Assembly: GCA_002747255.1 (NCBI GenBank)
Contig: PDUC01000032.1
Location: 34,773-98,772, forward strand
Direction of reading: 5' to 3'
Length of the DNA: 64,000 nucleotides
Origin: Acidobacteriota bacterium
GTDB lineage: Bacteria; Acidobacteriota; Holophagae; Acanthopleuribacterales; Acanthopleuribacteraceae
In this document: positions 26,187 to 35,015 of the stretch, one piece after another
How the letters are laid out: each line of letters begins with the position of its first letter
Position numbering within the stretch: position 1 is the stretch's first letter
Translations under genes and position numbers: made by a program
The notes under the pieces: model-generated
The model's database searches: none
The model's input: the letters and a program-made list of their open reading frames with translations, nothing else
Told to the model about the DNA's origin: nothing

Positions 26187-27358
26187 ACACACACCTTTCC
26201 TGGCAGCATTATACTCACCGTGGTGCCTTTTCCCAAGCCTTCACTTGAGGCAACAATATTTCCTCCGTGTTCAGCGACAATTCTTTTGGAAATGGAAAGC
26301 CCCAAACCACAAGACGCTCTGTCTGATCGCGAAGAGTCGACCTTGTAGAATTCATCAAAAATAGAGGAGAGGTTTTCTTGCTCAATGCCAATTCCATTAT
26401 CTTTGATATCCACCGAAACGCCTTCAGGAGATCGGGAAAGAACGATCTGGATAGTTCCATTGTCTGGTGTAAACTTAATGGCATTGCTCACCAAATTGTC
26501 AATGACCTCTCTCATCAATACCACATCGATTTCAATACATACACTGTCTTTTTCAATGAATTCAATGGAAATCCTCTTTTTTTTCGCTTCTATGTGAAGA
26601 GATTGAATGATTGTTTGAAGAAAAGAGGAGGGAGAAACCAACTCTTTTTTCAGACTGTATTTATTGGAATTCAAGTTGGCTAATTCAATGGTTTTGTCCA
26701 CCAGATTTTTGATATAACCTGCGTTTTCATCAATCAAAGTCAACATACGACGCATGGCGGGATCTTCTGTTTTATTCAATACTATGGGTAAGAGCGCGGT
26801 CATGGGAGTGAGCGGTGTTTTGAGATCGTGACCCAACTGGTTGATAAAACGGTTTTTCTGGTTTAGCAGCTTATTCACTTCTGCGGTTCGCTCTAAAACG
26901 CGGTCTTCAAGGGTTTGATTGAGCTTTTCAAGCTCTTTCTCGGCCTTTCTTCTCTGTTCAATCTCTCTCTGGGCGGAATTCTGTAGTTTTAAAATACGAA
27001 TGACTGTGTTGATTCGTGTTCGAAACTCGCTCTTGTTGAAAGGCTTCGTAATGTAATCGTCTGCCCCTGCACTTAAACCCTTAATGATATCCGACTTGCT
27101 TTTTCTTCCTGTTAACAGAAAAAGGTAAACATAATCAAAGTCTTCATCAATGGAACGTATCCTCTTGCATACTTCAACGCCATCGAGTCTTGGCATATTC
27201 CAATCGAGAACAGCCAAACGAGGACGATCTTTTTTGCTTAAAATATCCCATGCTTCTCTTCCATCTCGACAGCAGACAACGGAATGCCCCCATTTTGACA
27301 AATTCTTCGATACAATTTTAAGCGTTGTTTTATCATCATCTGCCACTAATATTTCCAT
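26183..27358 (-). CDS. receiver-histidine kinase (response-regulator domain followed by HisKA-HATPase)
   Basis: A protein of 391 residues. The N-terminal receiver (1-125) has 'VADDDKTT', Asp in 'LAVLDWNMPRLDG', Thr in 'LLTGR' and Lys in 'ITKPFN'. It continues through a coiled coil ('EIEQRRKAEKELEKLNQTLE') into HisKA with 'QLGHDLKTPLTPM' (phospho-His) and HATPase_c ('DNLVSNAIKF', 'DNGIGIEQENL', 'GLGLSISKRI'). There is no transmembrane segment, so it is a soluble cytoplasmic kinase probably controlled through its own receiver. First gene of a three-gene overlapping operon. Confidence 0.93.
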   Translation of the reverse strand: MEILVADDDKTTLKIVSKNLSKWGHSVVCCRDGREAWDILSKKDRPRLAVLDWNMPRLDGVEVCKRIRSIDEDFDYVYLFLLTGRKSKSDIIKGLSAGADDYITKPFNKSEFRTRINTVIRILKLQNSAQREIEQRRKAEKELEKLNQTLEDRVLERTAEVNKLLNQKNRFINQLGHDLKTPLTPMTALLPIVLNKTEDPAMRRMLTLIDENAGYIKNLVDKTIELANLNSNKYSLKKELVSPSSFLQTIIQSLHIEAKKKRISIEFIEKDSVCIEIDVVLMREVIDNLVSNAIKFTPDNGTIQIVLSRSPEGVSVDIKDNGIGIEQENLSSIFDEFYKVDSSRSDRASCGLGLSISKRIVAEHGGNIVASSEGLGKGTTVSIMLPGKVCV

Positions 27359-27408
27359 AAAGTTACCTACTCCACAGCCACTTATTCGGCAAAACTGTTT
27401 TTTTATTT

Positions 27409-27438
27409 AGTATATTCACAAAATTTATTTCATCCCAA
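27409..27438 (-). promoter_or_regulatory. promoter of the receiver-kinase/CheB operon
   Basis: Read on the minus strand: -35 TTGGGA (27438-27433), 18-base spacer, -10 TATACT (27414-27409). The start codon lies about 50 bases downstream. Confidence 0.6.
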
Positions 27439-27842
27439 GCTAAGGAGCAAGAAAAAATGAAACCCGTGCGATCGCGTCCATATTAGGATAAAACGAAATA
27501 AATCGCAAAAAAAAGCTGATGAAGCGCGCTTTATGGTAATTTAATATAAATGTATAAATATTGTATTTAATGTCATATATTTAAATAAATTAATGTATTA
27601 CTTTATATTTGTGTTTTTTTAATCGCCACTGCGTATACGGTATTCGAAATAGTTTTTTTTTTCTATTCAGGCGGGTTCATTTTAAAGATGGGCAGTTTAT
27701 AATCTGATACATACCAAAGAAGATTAGAAGATTGACCGCGCATCATTCTCGTAAGGACGTTAAGCTGTCGGGAGAAGGGTTCGCTTTACATTGCCTACAA
27801 CGGAATTATTAATTAAATACCCTTGTTTATGTGGATTTCAAG
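27439..27842. other. AT-rich intergenic region between signalling operon and miaB
   Basis: About 400 bases. The part from 27530 to 27620 is almost entirely A and T. A 9-codon ORF at 27457-27486 (plus) has AAGGAG about 10 bases ahead of its ATG but encodes only 'MKPVRSRPY'. I see no RNA gene. Confidence 0.4.
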
Positions 27843-27871
27843 TTGAATTTACCTTAATAATTAGCTATAAA
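27843..27871 (+). promoter_or_regulatory. sigma70-type promoter of miaB
   Basis: -35 TTGAAT (27843-27848), 17-base spacer, -10 TATAAA (27866-27871), 28 bases before the ATG. Confidence 0.65.
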
Positions 27872-27899
27872 GTAAGGTTCTTTTGTGAAAGGGGAGCCA

Positions 27900-29198
27900 A
27901 TGAAAAAGAAGTACTATATTGAAACTTGGGGCTGTCAGATGAATGTCCATGATTCTGAGAAAATAGCCGGTACCTTGTCTTCTTTAGGCTACAGCAAGGC
28001 GGAAACCATTGAGCAGGCAGATGTTTACTTGATGAACACCTGTACCATACGCGAAAAGGCGAAAGAAAAAATATTCTCGCGAATAGGCGTTGTGAAGGAG
28101 CTCAAAAAGAACCGAGACCTGAAGATAGGAGTTGCCGGCTGTGTTGCTCAGCAAGAAGGCAGGCAAATTTTTTCCAGAGCTCCTCAGGTGGATTTCGTCA
28201 TGGGAACACAAGCCCTTCAAGATCTCCCTGAACTGCTGCTCGAAAAACACGCATGTTCCATTGAAAAACATCCGGACAATCACCTCTTTCCGACTGATCA
28301 AATTGTTCGCAAAGAGGGCTTGAAAGCCCAGGTCACGATTATGGAAGGGTGTGACAATTTCTGTAGTTACTGTATTGTTCCCTACACACGGGGCAGAGAG
28401 CGAAGTAGAAACATTCCCGATATCTTGTATGAAATCAGAAACCTGGTTTCGAGCGGATTTGTGGAAATTGAATTATTGGGGCAGAATGTCAACAGTTACA
28501 ACAGTGAAGTCAATTTCGCTACTCTTTTAAGAGAAGTCAGTGCCATTCGAGGTGTGGAGATGTTGCGTTTCATCTCTCCTCATCCAAAAGATTTTAACAT
28601 TGAAGTTATTGATATTATTAGAGATAACAATAATATTGGTACAGGTCTTCACCTGCCTGCCCAGTCTGGTAACACGCGCATTTTGAAGCGAATGGGCCGA
28701 GGCCACACCCGGGAACACTACTTGCAACTCACCGCCATGATTCAAGAGAAGTTACCTGAATGCAGCCTGACCTCTGATTTTATTGTTGGGTTTCCAGGTG
28801 AAACGGAAGCTGAATTTCTGGAAACGGTTTCTTTGATAGAGGAAGTCGGTTACGATCGCATTTTTTCATTTATGTATTCACCCCGGCCAGGAACGAGAGC
28901 CGTTCAATATGGAGATCCCATCCCGAAACATGAAAAAGCAAAGCGATTGCAATACTTGCAGACCAAGCAGGCAGAAATCCAGAAAAAGAGAATGTCGGAC
29001 CGCATAGGAAAACGCGATCGCATTTTAGTTGATCGTCTCAAACCCGAAGACCAACATCCCCTTGCTGGCCGAAACAGGGAAAACCTGCTTGTACATGTCC
29101 AGAGTGAAGTAGGAGATATCGATCGCTTCATAGGTCGGTGGATCGATGTGGATATCGTCGGCGCAGGCATGCACACTTTGCGTGGCAAATTGCTTTAA
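27900..29198 (+). CDS. miaB: tRNA-2-methylthio-N6-dimethylallyladenosine synthase
   Basis: A protein of 432 residues from ATG 27900 with AAGGGGAG upstream. The N-terminal UPF0004 domain carries three cluster cysteines ('TWGCQMN', 'NTCTIREKA', 'AGCVAQ'). The radical-SAM core has 'CDNFCSYCIVPYTRGRERSR', and a C-terminal TRAM domain ends the chain ('GDIDRFIGRWIDVDIVGAGMH' region). The enzyme methylthiolates i6A37 of tRNAs using two Fe-S clusters. 'PYTRGRERSR' favours MiaB over the related MtaB and RimO. Complete and canonical. Confidence 0.95.
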   Translation: MKKKYYIETWGCQMNVHDSEKIAGTLSSLGYSKAETIEQADVYLMNTCTIREKAKEKIFSRIGVVKELKKNRDLKIGVAGCVAQQEGRQIFSRAPQVDFVMGTQALQDLPELLLEKHACSIEKHPDNHLFPTDQIVRKEGLKAQVTIMEGCDNFCSYCIVPYTRGRERSRNIPDILYEIRNLVSSGFVEIELLGQNVNSYNSEVNFATLLREVSAIRGVEMLRFISPHPKDFNIEVIDIIRDNNNIGTGLHLPAQSGNTRILKRMGRGHTREHYLQLTAMIQEKLPECSLTSDFIVGFPGETEAEFLETVSLIEEVGYDRIFSFMYSPRPGTRAVQYGDPIPKHEKAKRLQYLQTKQAEIQKKRMSDRIGKRDRILVDRLKPEDQHPLAGRNRENLLVHVQSEVGDIDRFIGRWIDVDIVGAGMHTLRGKLL

Positions 29199-29499
29199 TC
29201 AACACGTAATTTGTTTATATTGAGTAAGATATAAGCATTGTCTGCATGCCGACATGCTCCTATATATCACACTGGCGAATGGTTTTGATGCAACCACGTT
29301 TAACGCAAATGACACGGCAAAAAGATGACTTTTAACTGTGAATTTCATTGCTTTTGCTTTCTTGTTTTGATTCGCATTAGGTCATACGGTCGCAAAATGA
29401 GTTAATTTCATACTGAGGCCTTTTTTAGTCATTTTGAGGTTGGAAACCCATCTCAAAGATGTTAATCTTGGCTGGAATACAAATTTCGGAAGGAAATGA
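29199..29499. other. miaB-parA intergenic region
   Basis: About 300 bases without a gene. A short GCATG-CCGA-CATGC hairpin lies near 29245 but has no T tract. The parA promoter must lie here; I could not pick a convincing one. Confidence 0.35.
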
Positions 29500-30261
29500 A
29501 TGATTATATCCATAGCAAATCAGAAGGGCGGTGTTGGCAAGACAACAACGGCCATCAATCTGGCTTCGGCGCTCACGCTTTCAAAGAAAAAGGTCTTACT
29601 CATTGACCTGGATCCTCAGGGTAATTCAACCATGTCGTATGTTGAGTCGAGAGAAGAGCTTCGCGTTTCAACCTATAATTGGTTCGTGAATCCAAGTGAA
29701 ACAATAAGCAGCGTCATCCAATCTACTGTATGCAGCGGCCTTGACATCGCCCCGGCAACCCTGAGCTTGGCCAAAGTTGAGCAACAGCTGCAAGGCGATT
29801 TGGAAGCCCCTTATTTTCTTAAAGATATACTGTGTGAAGTTCGTAAGAGTTACGATATCATCATTATAGACACGCCGCCAACATTGGGTTTGTTGACCGT
29901 GAATGCGCTTGTGGCAAGCACCCATTTAATCATCCCCATTCAGTCCTCTTATTTCGCTATGGAAGGGACAGACGACTTGTTGGACACCATTGATAAGATT
30001 AAGAAGCGAACCAACCCCAATTTAGAGCTCTTGGGCGTTGTTGTTACCATGTTTGATAAACGCACACTCCTGGGCCGCGATATTCTTCATCAAATACAAG
30101 AAGTGTTTGGAGATAAGGTTTTCAAAACAGTGATTACCCGCAATGTTCGCCTTGAAGAATCACCTGCTTATCGCGAACCCATTTTTTCATTTGCTCCCAA
30201 AAGTACCGGAGCCATTCAATATCGACAACTTGGAAAGGAAGTAATTAAGCGTGCCAGCTAG
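29500..30261 (+). CDS. parA: chromosome-partitioning ATPase ParA/Soj
   Basis: A protein of 253 residues. Deviant Walker A 'NQKGGVGKTTTAINLA', Walker A' 'IIIDTPPTLGLLTVNAL', Walker B-like 'LLIDLDPQGNST'. The length and the lack of an N-terminal HTH indicate the chromosomal Soj type rather than plasmid type Ia ParA. It moves ParB-parS complexes during segregation. parB follows, with its GTG overlapping the parA stop by 11 bases. Chromosomal parAB usually lies near the origin, but no dnaA, gidA or oriC feature is visible here. Confidence 0.95.
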   Translation: MIISIANQKGGVGKTTTAINLASALTLSKKKVLLIDLDPQGNSTMSYVESREELRVSTYNWFVNPSETISSVIQSTVCSGLDIAPATLSLAKVEQQLQGDLEAPYFLKDILCEVRKSYDIIIIDTPPTLGLLTVNALVASTHLIIPIQSSYFAMEGTDDLLDTIDKIKKRTNPNLELLGVVVTMFDKRTLLGRDILHQIQEVFGDKVFKTVITRNVRLEESPAYREPIFSFAPKSTGAIQYRQLGKEVIKRAS

Positions 30262-31066
30262 AAGAGGATTGCCGTCAAAAGTTAAAATGCGTCACGATCG
30301 CCATTACGTCGACAATTTGGTCGTCAGGGATGGGGAAGTGGTCGGCCGCATGCTACCTGTCAATGAAATCTATCCCAATCCCGACCAACCGCGAATCGAT
30401 ATGGGTGATATTGATTCGCTTGCCCAATCCATCGAAGAACACGGGGTTTTAGAACCCATTTTAGTCGTTAAACAGGACCGAGGTTATCTCATTGTTTCAG
30501 GCGAACGGAGATACCGTGCCTGTAAAGAACTCCAAATAGACGAGATACCCTGTATTTTAAAGGACCTCAATGAAAATCAAATACTGGAAATCGCTCTGGT
30601 TGAAAATCTGCAAAGACAGAATTTGCATCCGTTTGAAGAAGCCGATGGCTTAAAAGTCCTTGTTGAAAAATATCGCTACACCCATGAACAAATTAGCCGA
30701 AAACTCTCTAAAAGTCGCACCTCTGTGACCGAAACGCTGACGTTGGCCAATTTGGAAGACGAAGTAAGAGACGCAGCACTGAAAGCCGGCATCAAGGCCA
30801 AAACCATGCTCCTCAATGTAGCCAGACAGAAAACCATCCCAAAGCAGTTGGCGATGATACAGCAAATTGCCAAGGGTGCAAGCAGGGAAGAGGTGCGCAA
30901 GAAAGGGAAGACAAAATCGGGACGACCCTCGCCCTTTGTCTTTAAATTCAGTGATCCGGACAAGCGTTTTAAATTGGATTTAAAGTTTAGAAAATCAGAC
31001 GTTTCCAAATCCGAGCTTATCCATTGCCTTGAAAAAATACTCGAAGAAATCAGACTCGCGGATTGA
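30251..31066 (+). CDS. parB: chromosome-partitioning protein ParB/Spo0J
   Basis: A protein of 271 residues from GTG 30251 inside the end of parA. The N-terminal CTPase/ParB domain has 'NPDQPRIDMGDIDSLAQSI', 'GYLIVSGERRYRACK' and 'ENLQRQNLHPFEEA'. The HTH follows ('YTHEQISRKLSKSRTSVTETL' region), then a basic linker and a C-terminal dimerisation part. ParB binds parS and spreads as a CTP-dependent clamp. A partial parS-like sequence lies 73 bases downstream. Confidence 0.95.
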   Translation: MPARRGLPSKVKMRHDRHYVDNLVVRDGEVVGRMLPVNEIYPNPDQPRIDMGDIDSLAQSIEEHGVLEPILVVKQDRGYLIVSGERRYRACKELQIDEIPCILKDLNENQILEIALVENLQRQNLHPFEEADGLKVLVEKYRYTHEQISRKLSKSRTSVTETLTLANLEDEVRDAALKAGIKAKTMLLNVARQKTIPKQLAMIQQIAKGASREEVRKKGKTKSGRPSPFVFKFSDPDKRFKLDLKFRKSDVSKSELIHCLEKILEEIRLAD

Positions 31067-31403
31067 TACTTCCAACGAGAAAGAACTGGTTGTCATGGTT
31101 ACTGTTTGGCAACACCTGCTGAAAAACAGAAAAAATTGATTTCACGTGATTGATGGGTTTTGCGTTGGTCGCTGTTAAAAGGTGACTTGGAGTGGGAAAG
31201 ATCATTAGACATCAGTCATCAAGTTCCATATCGGCTCACTTCATCGGTCAAGCTATGAACTAATAAACCCTTTTTTGCTCTTACCCGAATTTCTCGTACC
31301 AAATGGTGAAAAGAAAAACCTTGGCTACAAAAAGATCCCACAACGTAAAAGCGTGTGACATGATGTGTGGTTTCTTGTGATGAACAAAAGGAGGGACTCT
31401 TTA

Positions 31404-31434
31404 ACACAGAGGGAGAGAGTCTCTTTTTCTGTGT
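31404..31434. repeat. 31-base hairpin, 14-15 bp stem
   Basis: The segment folds on itself end to end: ACACAGA at 31404-31410 pairs with TCTGTGT at 31428-31434, and pairing continues inward through three G-T pairs and AGAGA/TCTCT to a minimal loop. It is not followed by a T tract on either strand, so it is not a standard terminator. Confidence 0.7.
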
Positions 31435-31480
31435 GAAAAAGAACCATCACAACCATTCATACCTCAATTATACAACTTAA

Positions 31481-31496
31481 CATAATATATATTATG
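31481..31496. repeat. perfect 16-bp AT palindrome
   Basis: CATAATATATATTATG is its own reverse complement. It could be a dimeric regulator's operator, but no adjacent promoter is clear. Confidence 0.5.
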
Positions 31497-31827
31497 GGAA
31501 TCTATAGATGGAGCGCAGGTCATCCGGCTCTTTTTTATATGTTATATATTGTTTTGTTTGAATACTTTGAACACTTAAGGCTGTATTAATCGTATTTTCG
31601 TCTTTAACTGAGGGATCCATACTGAATATTTAAAATATAAAGCCTTTTGTTTCGGAGTGCCACATAATAACTTGCTGAATTGATACTTGGCGGCTGCCTT
31701 TCCTGACCTGAAAATAACGTCATCTACCATTCCCCAAGAATCGGATCATCATACCGCTCAGCTAGCGGCAATGAAACAGCCAAATGATAATTGATCGCTT
31801 ACTTAACAATCATAGACAAAAATGCGA

Positions 31828-32211
31828 TCAATCATTTAACCTGAAGCGGCCCCACTTGGTGCGTGTCACTAAATCCGTTTTGTTGGCCAAATCACGCAAT
31901 ACTTGATCGATGTGGTTTTTATCTTCCCCAGGATAGGTTTCAGAATAAATTTTTAAAATTTGAGCAATTCCGGGCTCCAAAATGCCCTTTCTGGCGAGAT
32001 GTTCCATCGATTTCAACACCCTTTGTCTTTTGGACGTTTTGGCTCTGGCCTCTTTATTTATCAACCGTTTGCCTGCAACTGAAGCAGCATCATTGCTTCC
32101 ATTCATTTCATGGAGTAAATCCAATTCAAAGAGTAACTTAGCTATATCTTCAGGTATCCCCTCTATCCTTACAGGTCCCAAGCGCGGATGGGTAAACTCA
32201 CAATTTAACAT
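31828..32211 (-). CDS. small protein with predicted C-terminal winged-helix-like region
   Basis: About 127 residues from the ATG at 32211; in-frame starts at 32235 and 32220 are also possible. The N-terminal part is 'MLNCEFTHPRLGPVRIEGIP' with a short beta unit, followed by a helical, basic middle ('GKRLINKEARAKTSKRQRVL'). The C-terminal 'NHIDQVLRDLANKTDLVTRT' to 'KWGRFRLND' part looks like the recognition helix and wing of a winged-helix domain. Function unknown; a DNA-binding role is inferred. It stands alone in a gene-poor region downstream of parB. Confidence 0.6.
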   Translation of the reverse strand: MLNCEFTHPRLGPVRIEGIPEDIAKLLFELDLLHEMNGSNDAASVAGKRLINKEARAKTSKRQRVLKSMEHLARKGILEPGIAQILKIYSETYPGEDKNHIDQVLRDLANKTDLVTRTKWGRFRLND

Positions 32212-32400
32212 GTGCAACATTATAAACAAGACCAATACATAAACTCAAGTTTAATACCGTTAAAAAGTCAAGAATTGCTTGATTAGAAACTAAAAAGTCT
32301 TTGTCTTGTCTTGAAATTACGGAGCTATCAAAGGGATTGCACAATAAATAATTGAATGATTATCGATTATTTACGCATTTTATTCGGTATGATGGATTTT

Positions 32401-32800
32401 TTATCCTTCTATTCTAAAGGAAGTAACAATTCCCTTTAATGCCGATGAAAGTTCCTCTAATTGAACAGCCTGTTCTGAAACCGCTGAGCTTTTTCCTGAA
32501 ATTTGTTCGGCAGCCCCTCGCTCATCTGAGTAATATCACGACTGATTTCTCCTGAAATTGATGCGCTCTGATTGATATTTTCATTGATTTCTGCAACTCT
32601 CTGGAATGCATGCGCAATATTTTGGAAGAAATGGATACCCTGGAACTATTCTGGATGCCGTTGATTTGATTATCAATATTCTCGGTAGCTTATGTGTTTT
32701 TGCCAGGCCATATCTCCTCTCCAGCGATGGCTCGGATATATTTTTTGGTGGCAAGTGTTCAATACGCTTTTGCATCCCGGCGGCTTGAACTCTTGCGCTT
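32401..32800 (-). pseudogene. decayed methyl-accepting chemotaxis protein, C-terminal signalling part
   Basis: Minus-strand translation shows MCP signalling-domain sequence scattered over three frames. 'ENIDNQINGIQNSS' is followed, after a shift, by 'NIAHAFQRVAEINENINQS' and 'ISGEISRDITQMSEG'. After a second shift at a GGGG run (near 32515) comes 'AAEQISGKSSAVSEQAVQ' and 'LEELSSALKGIVTSF', ending in TAA at 32403-32401. Further upstream a 'LAKNT' remnant is separated by another shift or stop. The order and wording match the end of a typical receptor. Several indels argue for true decay rather than one sequencing error. The sensory half is missing altogether. Confidence 0.8.
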
Positions 32801-32842
32801 TTTTACTGTAGACTCCTCCGCTTATTCATTTTGCGGCGTGAA

Positions 32843-34504
32843 TCATTTTATCCGCTTGATAATACTGTCGATGAGCTCCCTTTGGGTTGTAAGTCCCTCG
32901 TGGTTTGGAAACTGTTTCATGGCGTTTTTCGACAATTGATCGGCCATTTTGTACTTTTTAGCCCAAATCAGTGTTTCTATTTCTTTTACAAAGGTAAAAC
33001 CATAGTTGGTGTAAAATTTTTCTTTGTTTTCAGCATCTAAATTGATCCTGAGGTCATTAAAGACCGTTTCATATAGATTGCGTAACTCCATGTAATCCTT
33101 TTCGGGGTCAAGGGCATTAATCATGTTGATGTAGGTGTTGATCTTGAGTGTACTGATTGTTTTGTCATTATCGAGTTCGGCAGGTACCTGGTTGATAAGT
33201 TTCAATCCCAGTTGGTAGTCTTTTGTTTTCCAGGTGTTTTGCACGGCAATGTTCAGCATATTGATGTAATTATGGCAGTTGTCGACGGACGAAATGTGTT
33301 TTTTTGCTTCCTGAAGGGCGGCTTCAATTTGCTTTGGATCTTTCAAGTCTTCCATTTTCAGTCGCAGGATATGAATTTCCATGCTGTTTCTCCTGCCTTG
33401 ATCGAGCTTACCCAGTTCCTTGAGTTGTTTTTTCACATTTGCGTTAATATCTTTTTCAATTGCAACGAGAATATAACCGACATAGGAGTTGATTAAGAGC
33501 TTTCGGACATTTAATATCTCGTGTTCTCCCGATATTTTAGCGGCTTCTTTAATGGCTTTTTCATAATCCTTTTTCTGGTAAAAACTGAGTGCGTAATTAT
33601 AGCGACTACTCGCGAGAGCTTTTTCAAACTGAGAGGTGTGAATTCCCACATGTGGAAGCAGTAATTCAATGGTTTCAATTACTTTGGGAAAATCCTTCTC
33701 TTTTTCGTATCGATCAACCAGCTTGGCTCCCAAGTTGTAACACAGGCCATGATATTCACGGACTTTCGGATATCTGGAGGCAGCGGCCGCAGCCAGCCTG
33801 CTTCCCAGAACATAAGATTCGGCTTTAAACAGATCATGAGCTTTGTTGAAGAGCTTGGCATCACAGTAACCACGACCGTAGTCACTGTTTGGTTCAATCA
33901 ACTTACTCAACAAAACGCAGTTAATGGCTGTTTCCAGGTCTCGGTTCAGAAAAAAAACAGCTTTTAACAAGGCCATGGCAGCTAACGCCTCCGATTTTTT
34001 GTTGGGATTTCCCATGAAAAAATAAGAGTCAAAATCCTCGTTACTGGAGGCATAATCCGCCGGTTCCAACCCTATATTTTCTGCTGCATCCAGGAATAAA
34101 TAGGTCGCTGTAATGGGACTGTAGGCTTTACCCTCTATGAGCTCTGTTAACTTGTAGGATTCAGCATCTTTTTTCTTCAAATACTTTTTTATTTTTTTTA
34201 ACAAAATCCTGGCTTGTTTTGTTTTTGGCTTATTGCGGTCTTTTTCTCTGAGGTTGAGATCTTCGAGTATGGTCTGATAGGCATCTTTGTATGTTTGCAT
34301 TTCGGCCTTGTTCTCAATACCTGAAAGATAGAGTGCTTTTTCCAAGTTTGAATACTCTTTTAATGCGGCTTCCGCTGCCTTCAAATTAAATGCTGAACGA
34401 CCGCTATCCGACAATTGGGGGCTATCTGGTATGGGAGTTTGAGCCGAACTGTGCTGATTGAAGCAAAACCCCGAAATAAGAAACAATCCCATTAGTAATC
34501 TCAT
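32843..34504 (-). CDS. secreted TPR-like helical repeat protein
   Basis: A protein of 553 residues. A cleavable signal peptide ('MRLLMGLFLISGFCFNQHSSA') is followed by all-helical sequence with irregular TPR-like units ('RYNYALSFYQKKDYEKAIKE', 'YGRGYCDAKLFNKAHDLFKAE'). No catalytic motif is seen. It is the last gene of a minus-strand run (LamG protein, barrel protein, dut, this gene), 60 bases after dut. A scaffold or periplasmic role is plausible; the family is not recognised. Confidence 0.8.
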   Translation of the reverse strand: MRLLMGLFLISGFCFNQHSSAQTPIPDSPQLSDSGRSAFNLKAAEAALKEYSNLEKALYLSGIENKAEMQTYKDAYQTILEDLNLREKDRNKPKTKQARILLKKIKKYLKKKDAESYKLTELIEGKAYSPITATYLFLDAAENIGLEPADYASSNEDFDSYFFMGNPNKKSEALAAMALLKAVFFLNRDLETAINCVLLSKLIEPNSDYGRGYCDAKLFNKAHDLFKAESYVLGSRLAAAAASRYPKVREYHGLCYNLGAKLVDRYEKEKDFPKVIETIELLLPHVGIHTSQFEKALASSRYNYALSFYQKKDYEKAIKEAAKISGEHEILNVRKLLINSYVGYILVAIEKDINANVKKQLKELGKLDQGRRNSMEIHILRLKMEDLKDPKQIEAALQEAKKHISSVDNCHNYINMLNIAVQNTWKTKDYQLGLKLINQVPAELDNDKTISTLKINTYINMINALDPEKDYMELRNLYETVFNDLRINLDAENKEKFYTNYGFTFVKEIETLIWAKKYKMADQLSKNAMKQFPNHEGLTTQRELIDSIIKRIK

Positions 34505-34564
34505 ACAAACACCTTTTATATCTTGTTTAAAGAGTGCAGCCAGCGCTGTTGACGTTCTGGTACC

Positions 34565-35014
34565 TTATTCAACCCCTGTTGAGCCAAATCCACCGCTGTT
34601 CCGTTCAGTTGCACTTATTTCGCGGACTTCTATCCAGCTCGCTTTTGTAACCGGAGCAATGACAAGCTGAGCCACGCGCATATCCGGTTGAATAGTAACT
34701 GGTATGGAAGATAAATTGACAATGGGAATTTTGACTTCGCCGCGGTAATCGGAGTCAATGGTTCCCGGCGCATTGATAACGGTAATCCCCTGTTTGGATG
34801 ATAATCCGGATCTCGGCCGGATCTGACCTTCATAGCCCGGTGGAATCGCCATGGCAAGACCTGTCGGAACCAGAAGGCGCTGCAGTGATTTCAGCTCCAC
34901 GGGTTTGTCGATGGCAGCTCTCAAATCCATCCCTGAAGAGCCGTCAGTTTGATACTCAGGAAGAAAATCATACCTGAAATTTGGAAGTTTCTTTATTTTT
35001 ATGTCAAGAGCCAT
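34565..35014 (-). CDS. dut: dUTP diphosphatase
   Basis: A protein of 149 residues with the five trimeric dUTPase motifs: 'GSSGMDLRA' (1), 'RPRSGLSSKQG' (2), 'GTIDSDYRGEVKI' (3, catalytic Asp), 'RVAQLVIAPV' (4) and 'RNSGGFGSTG' (5). It hydrolyses dUTP to dUMP, supplying dTMP synthesis and keeping uracil out of DNA. The start ATG lies 1 base after the stop of the barrel-protein gene, so it is co-transcribed with an outer-membrane protein, an unusual neighbour. Confidence 0.97.
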   Translation of the reverse strand: MALDIKIKKLPNFRYDFLPEYQTDGSSGMDLRAAIDKPVELKSLQRLLVPTGLAMAIPPGYEGQIRPRSGLSSKQGITVINAPGTIDSDYRGEVKIPIVNLSSIPVTIQPDMRVAQLVIAPVTKASWIEVREISATERNSGGFGSTGVE

Positions 35015-35015
35015 G

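Larger units (their letters stand above)
31067..31827. other. non-coding region downstream of parB, about 760 bases
   Basis: No gene is supported. It holds a partial parS-like core TTTCACGTGA (31140-31149), a very long perfect hairpin (31404-31434) and a perfect 16-bp AT palindrome (31481-31496). A minus-strand frame at 31219-31407 reads across the hairpin region but shows no conserved character. Confidence 0.5.

Noticed and set aside
31140-31149. parS site downstream of parB
   Set aside because: Only the central TTTCACGTGA matches; the outer bases of the 16-bp consensus differ, so it is noted as a partial match and not called as a feature.
29199-31827. Replication origin next to parAB
   Set aside because: No cluster of DnaA boxes, no dnaA, dnaN, gidA or rnpA genes were seen.
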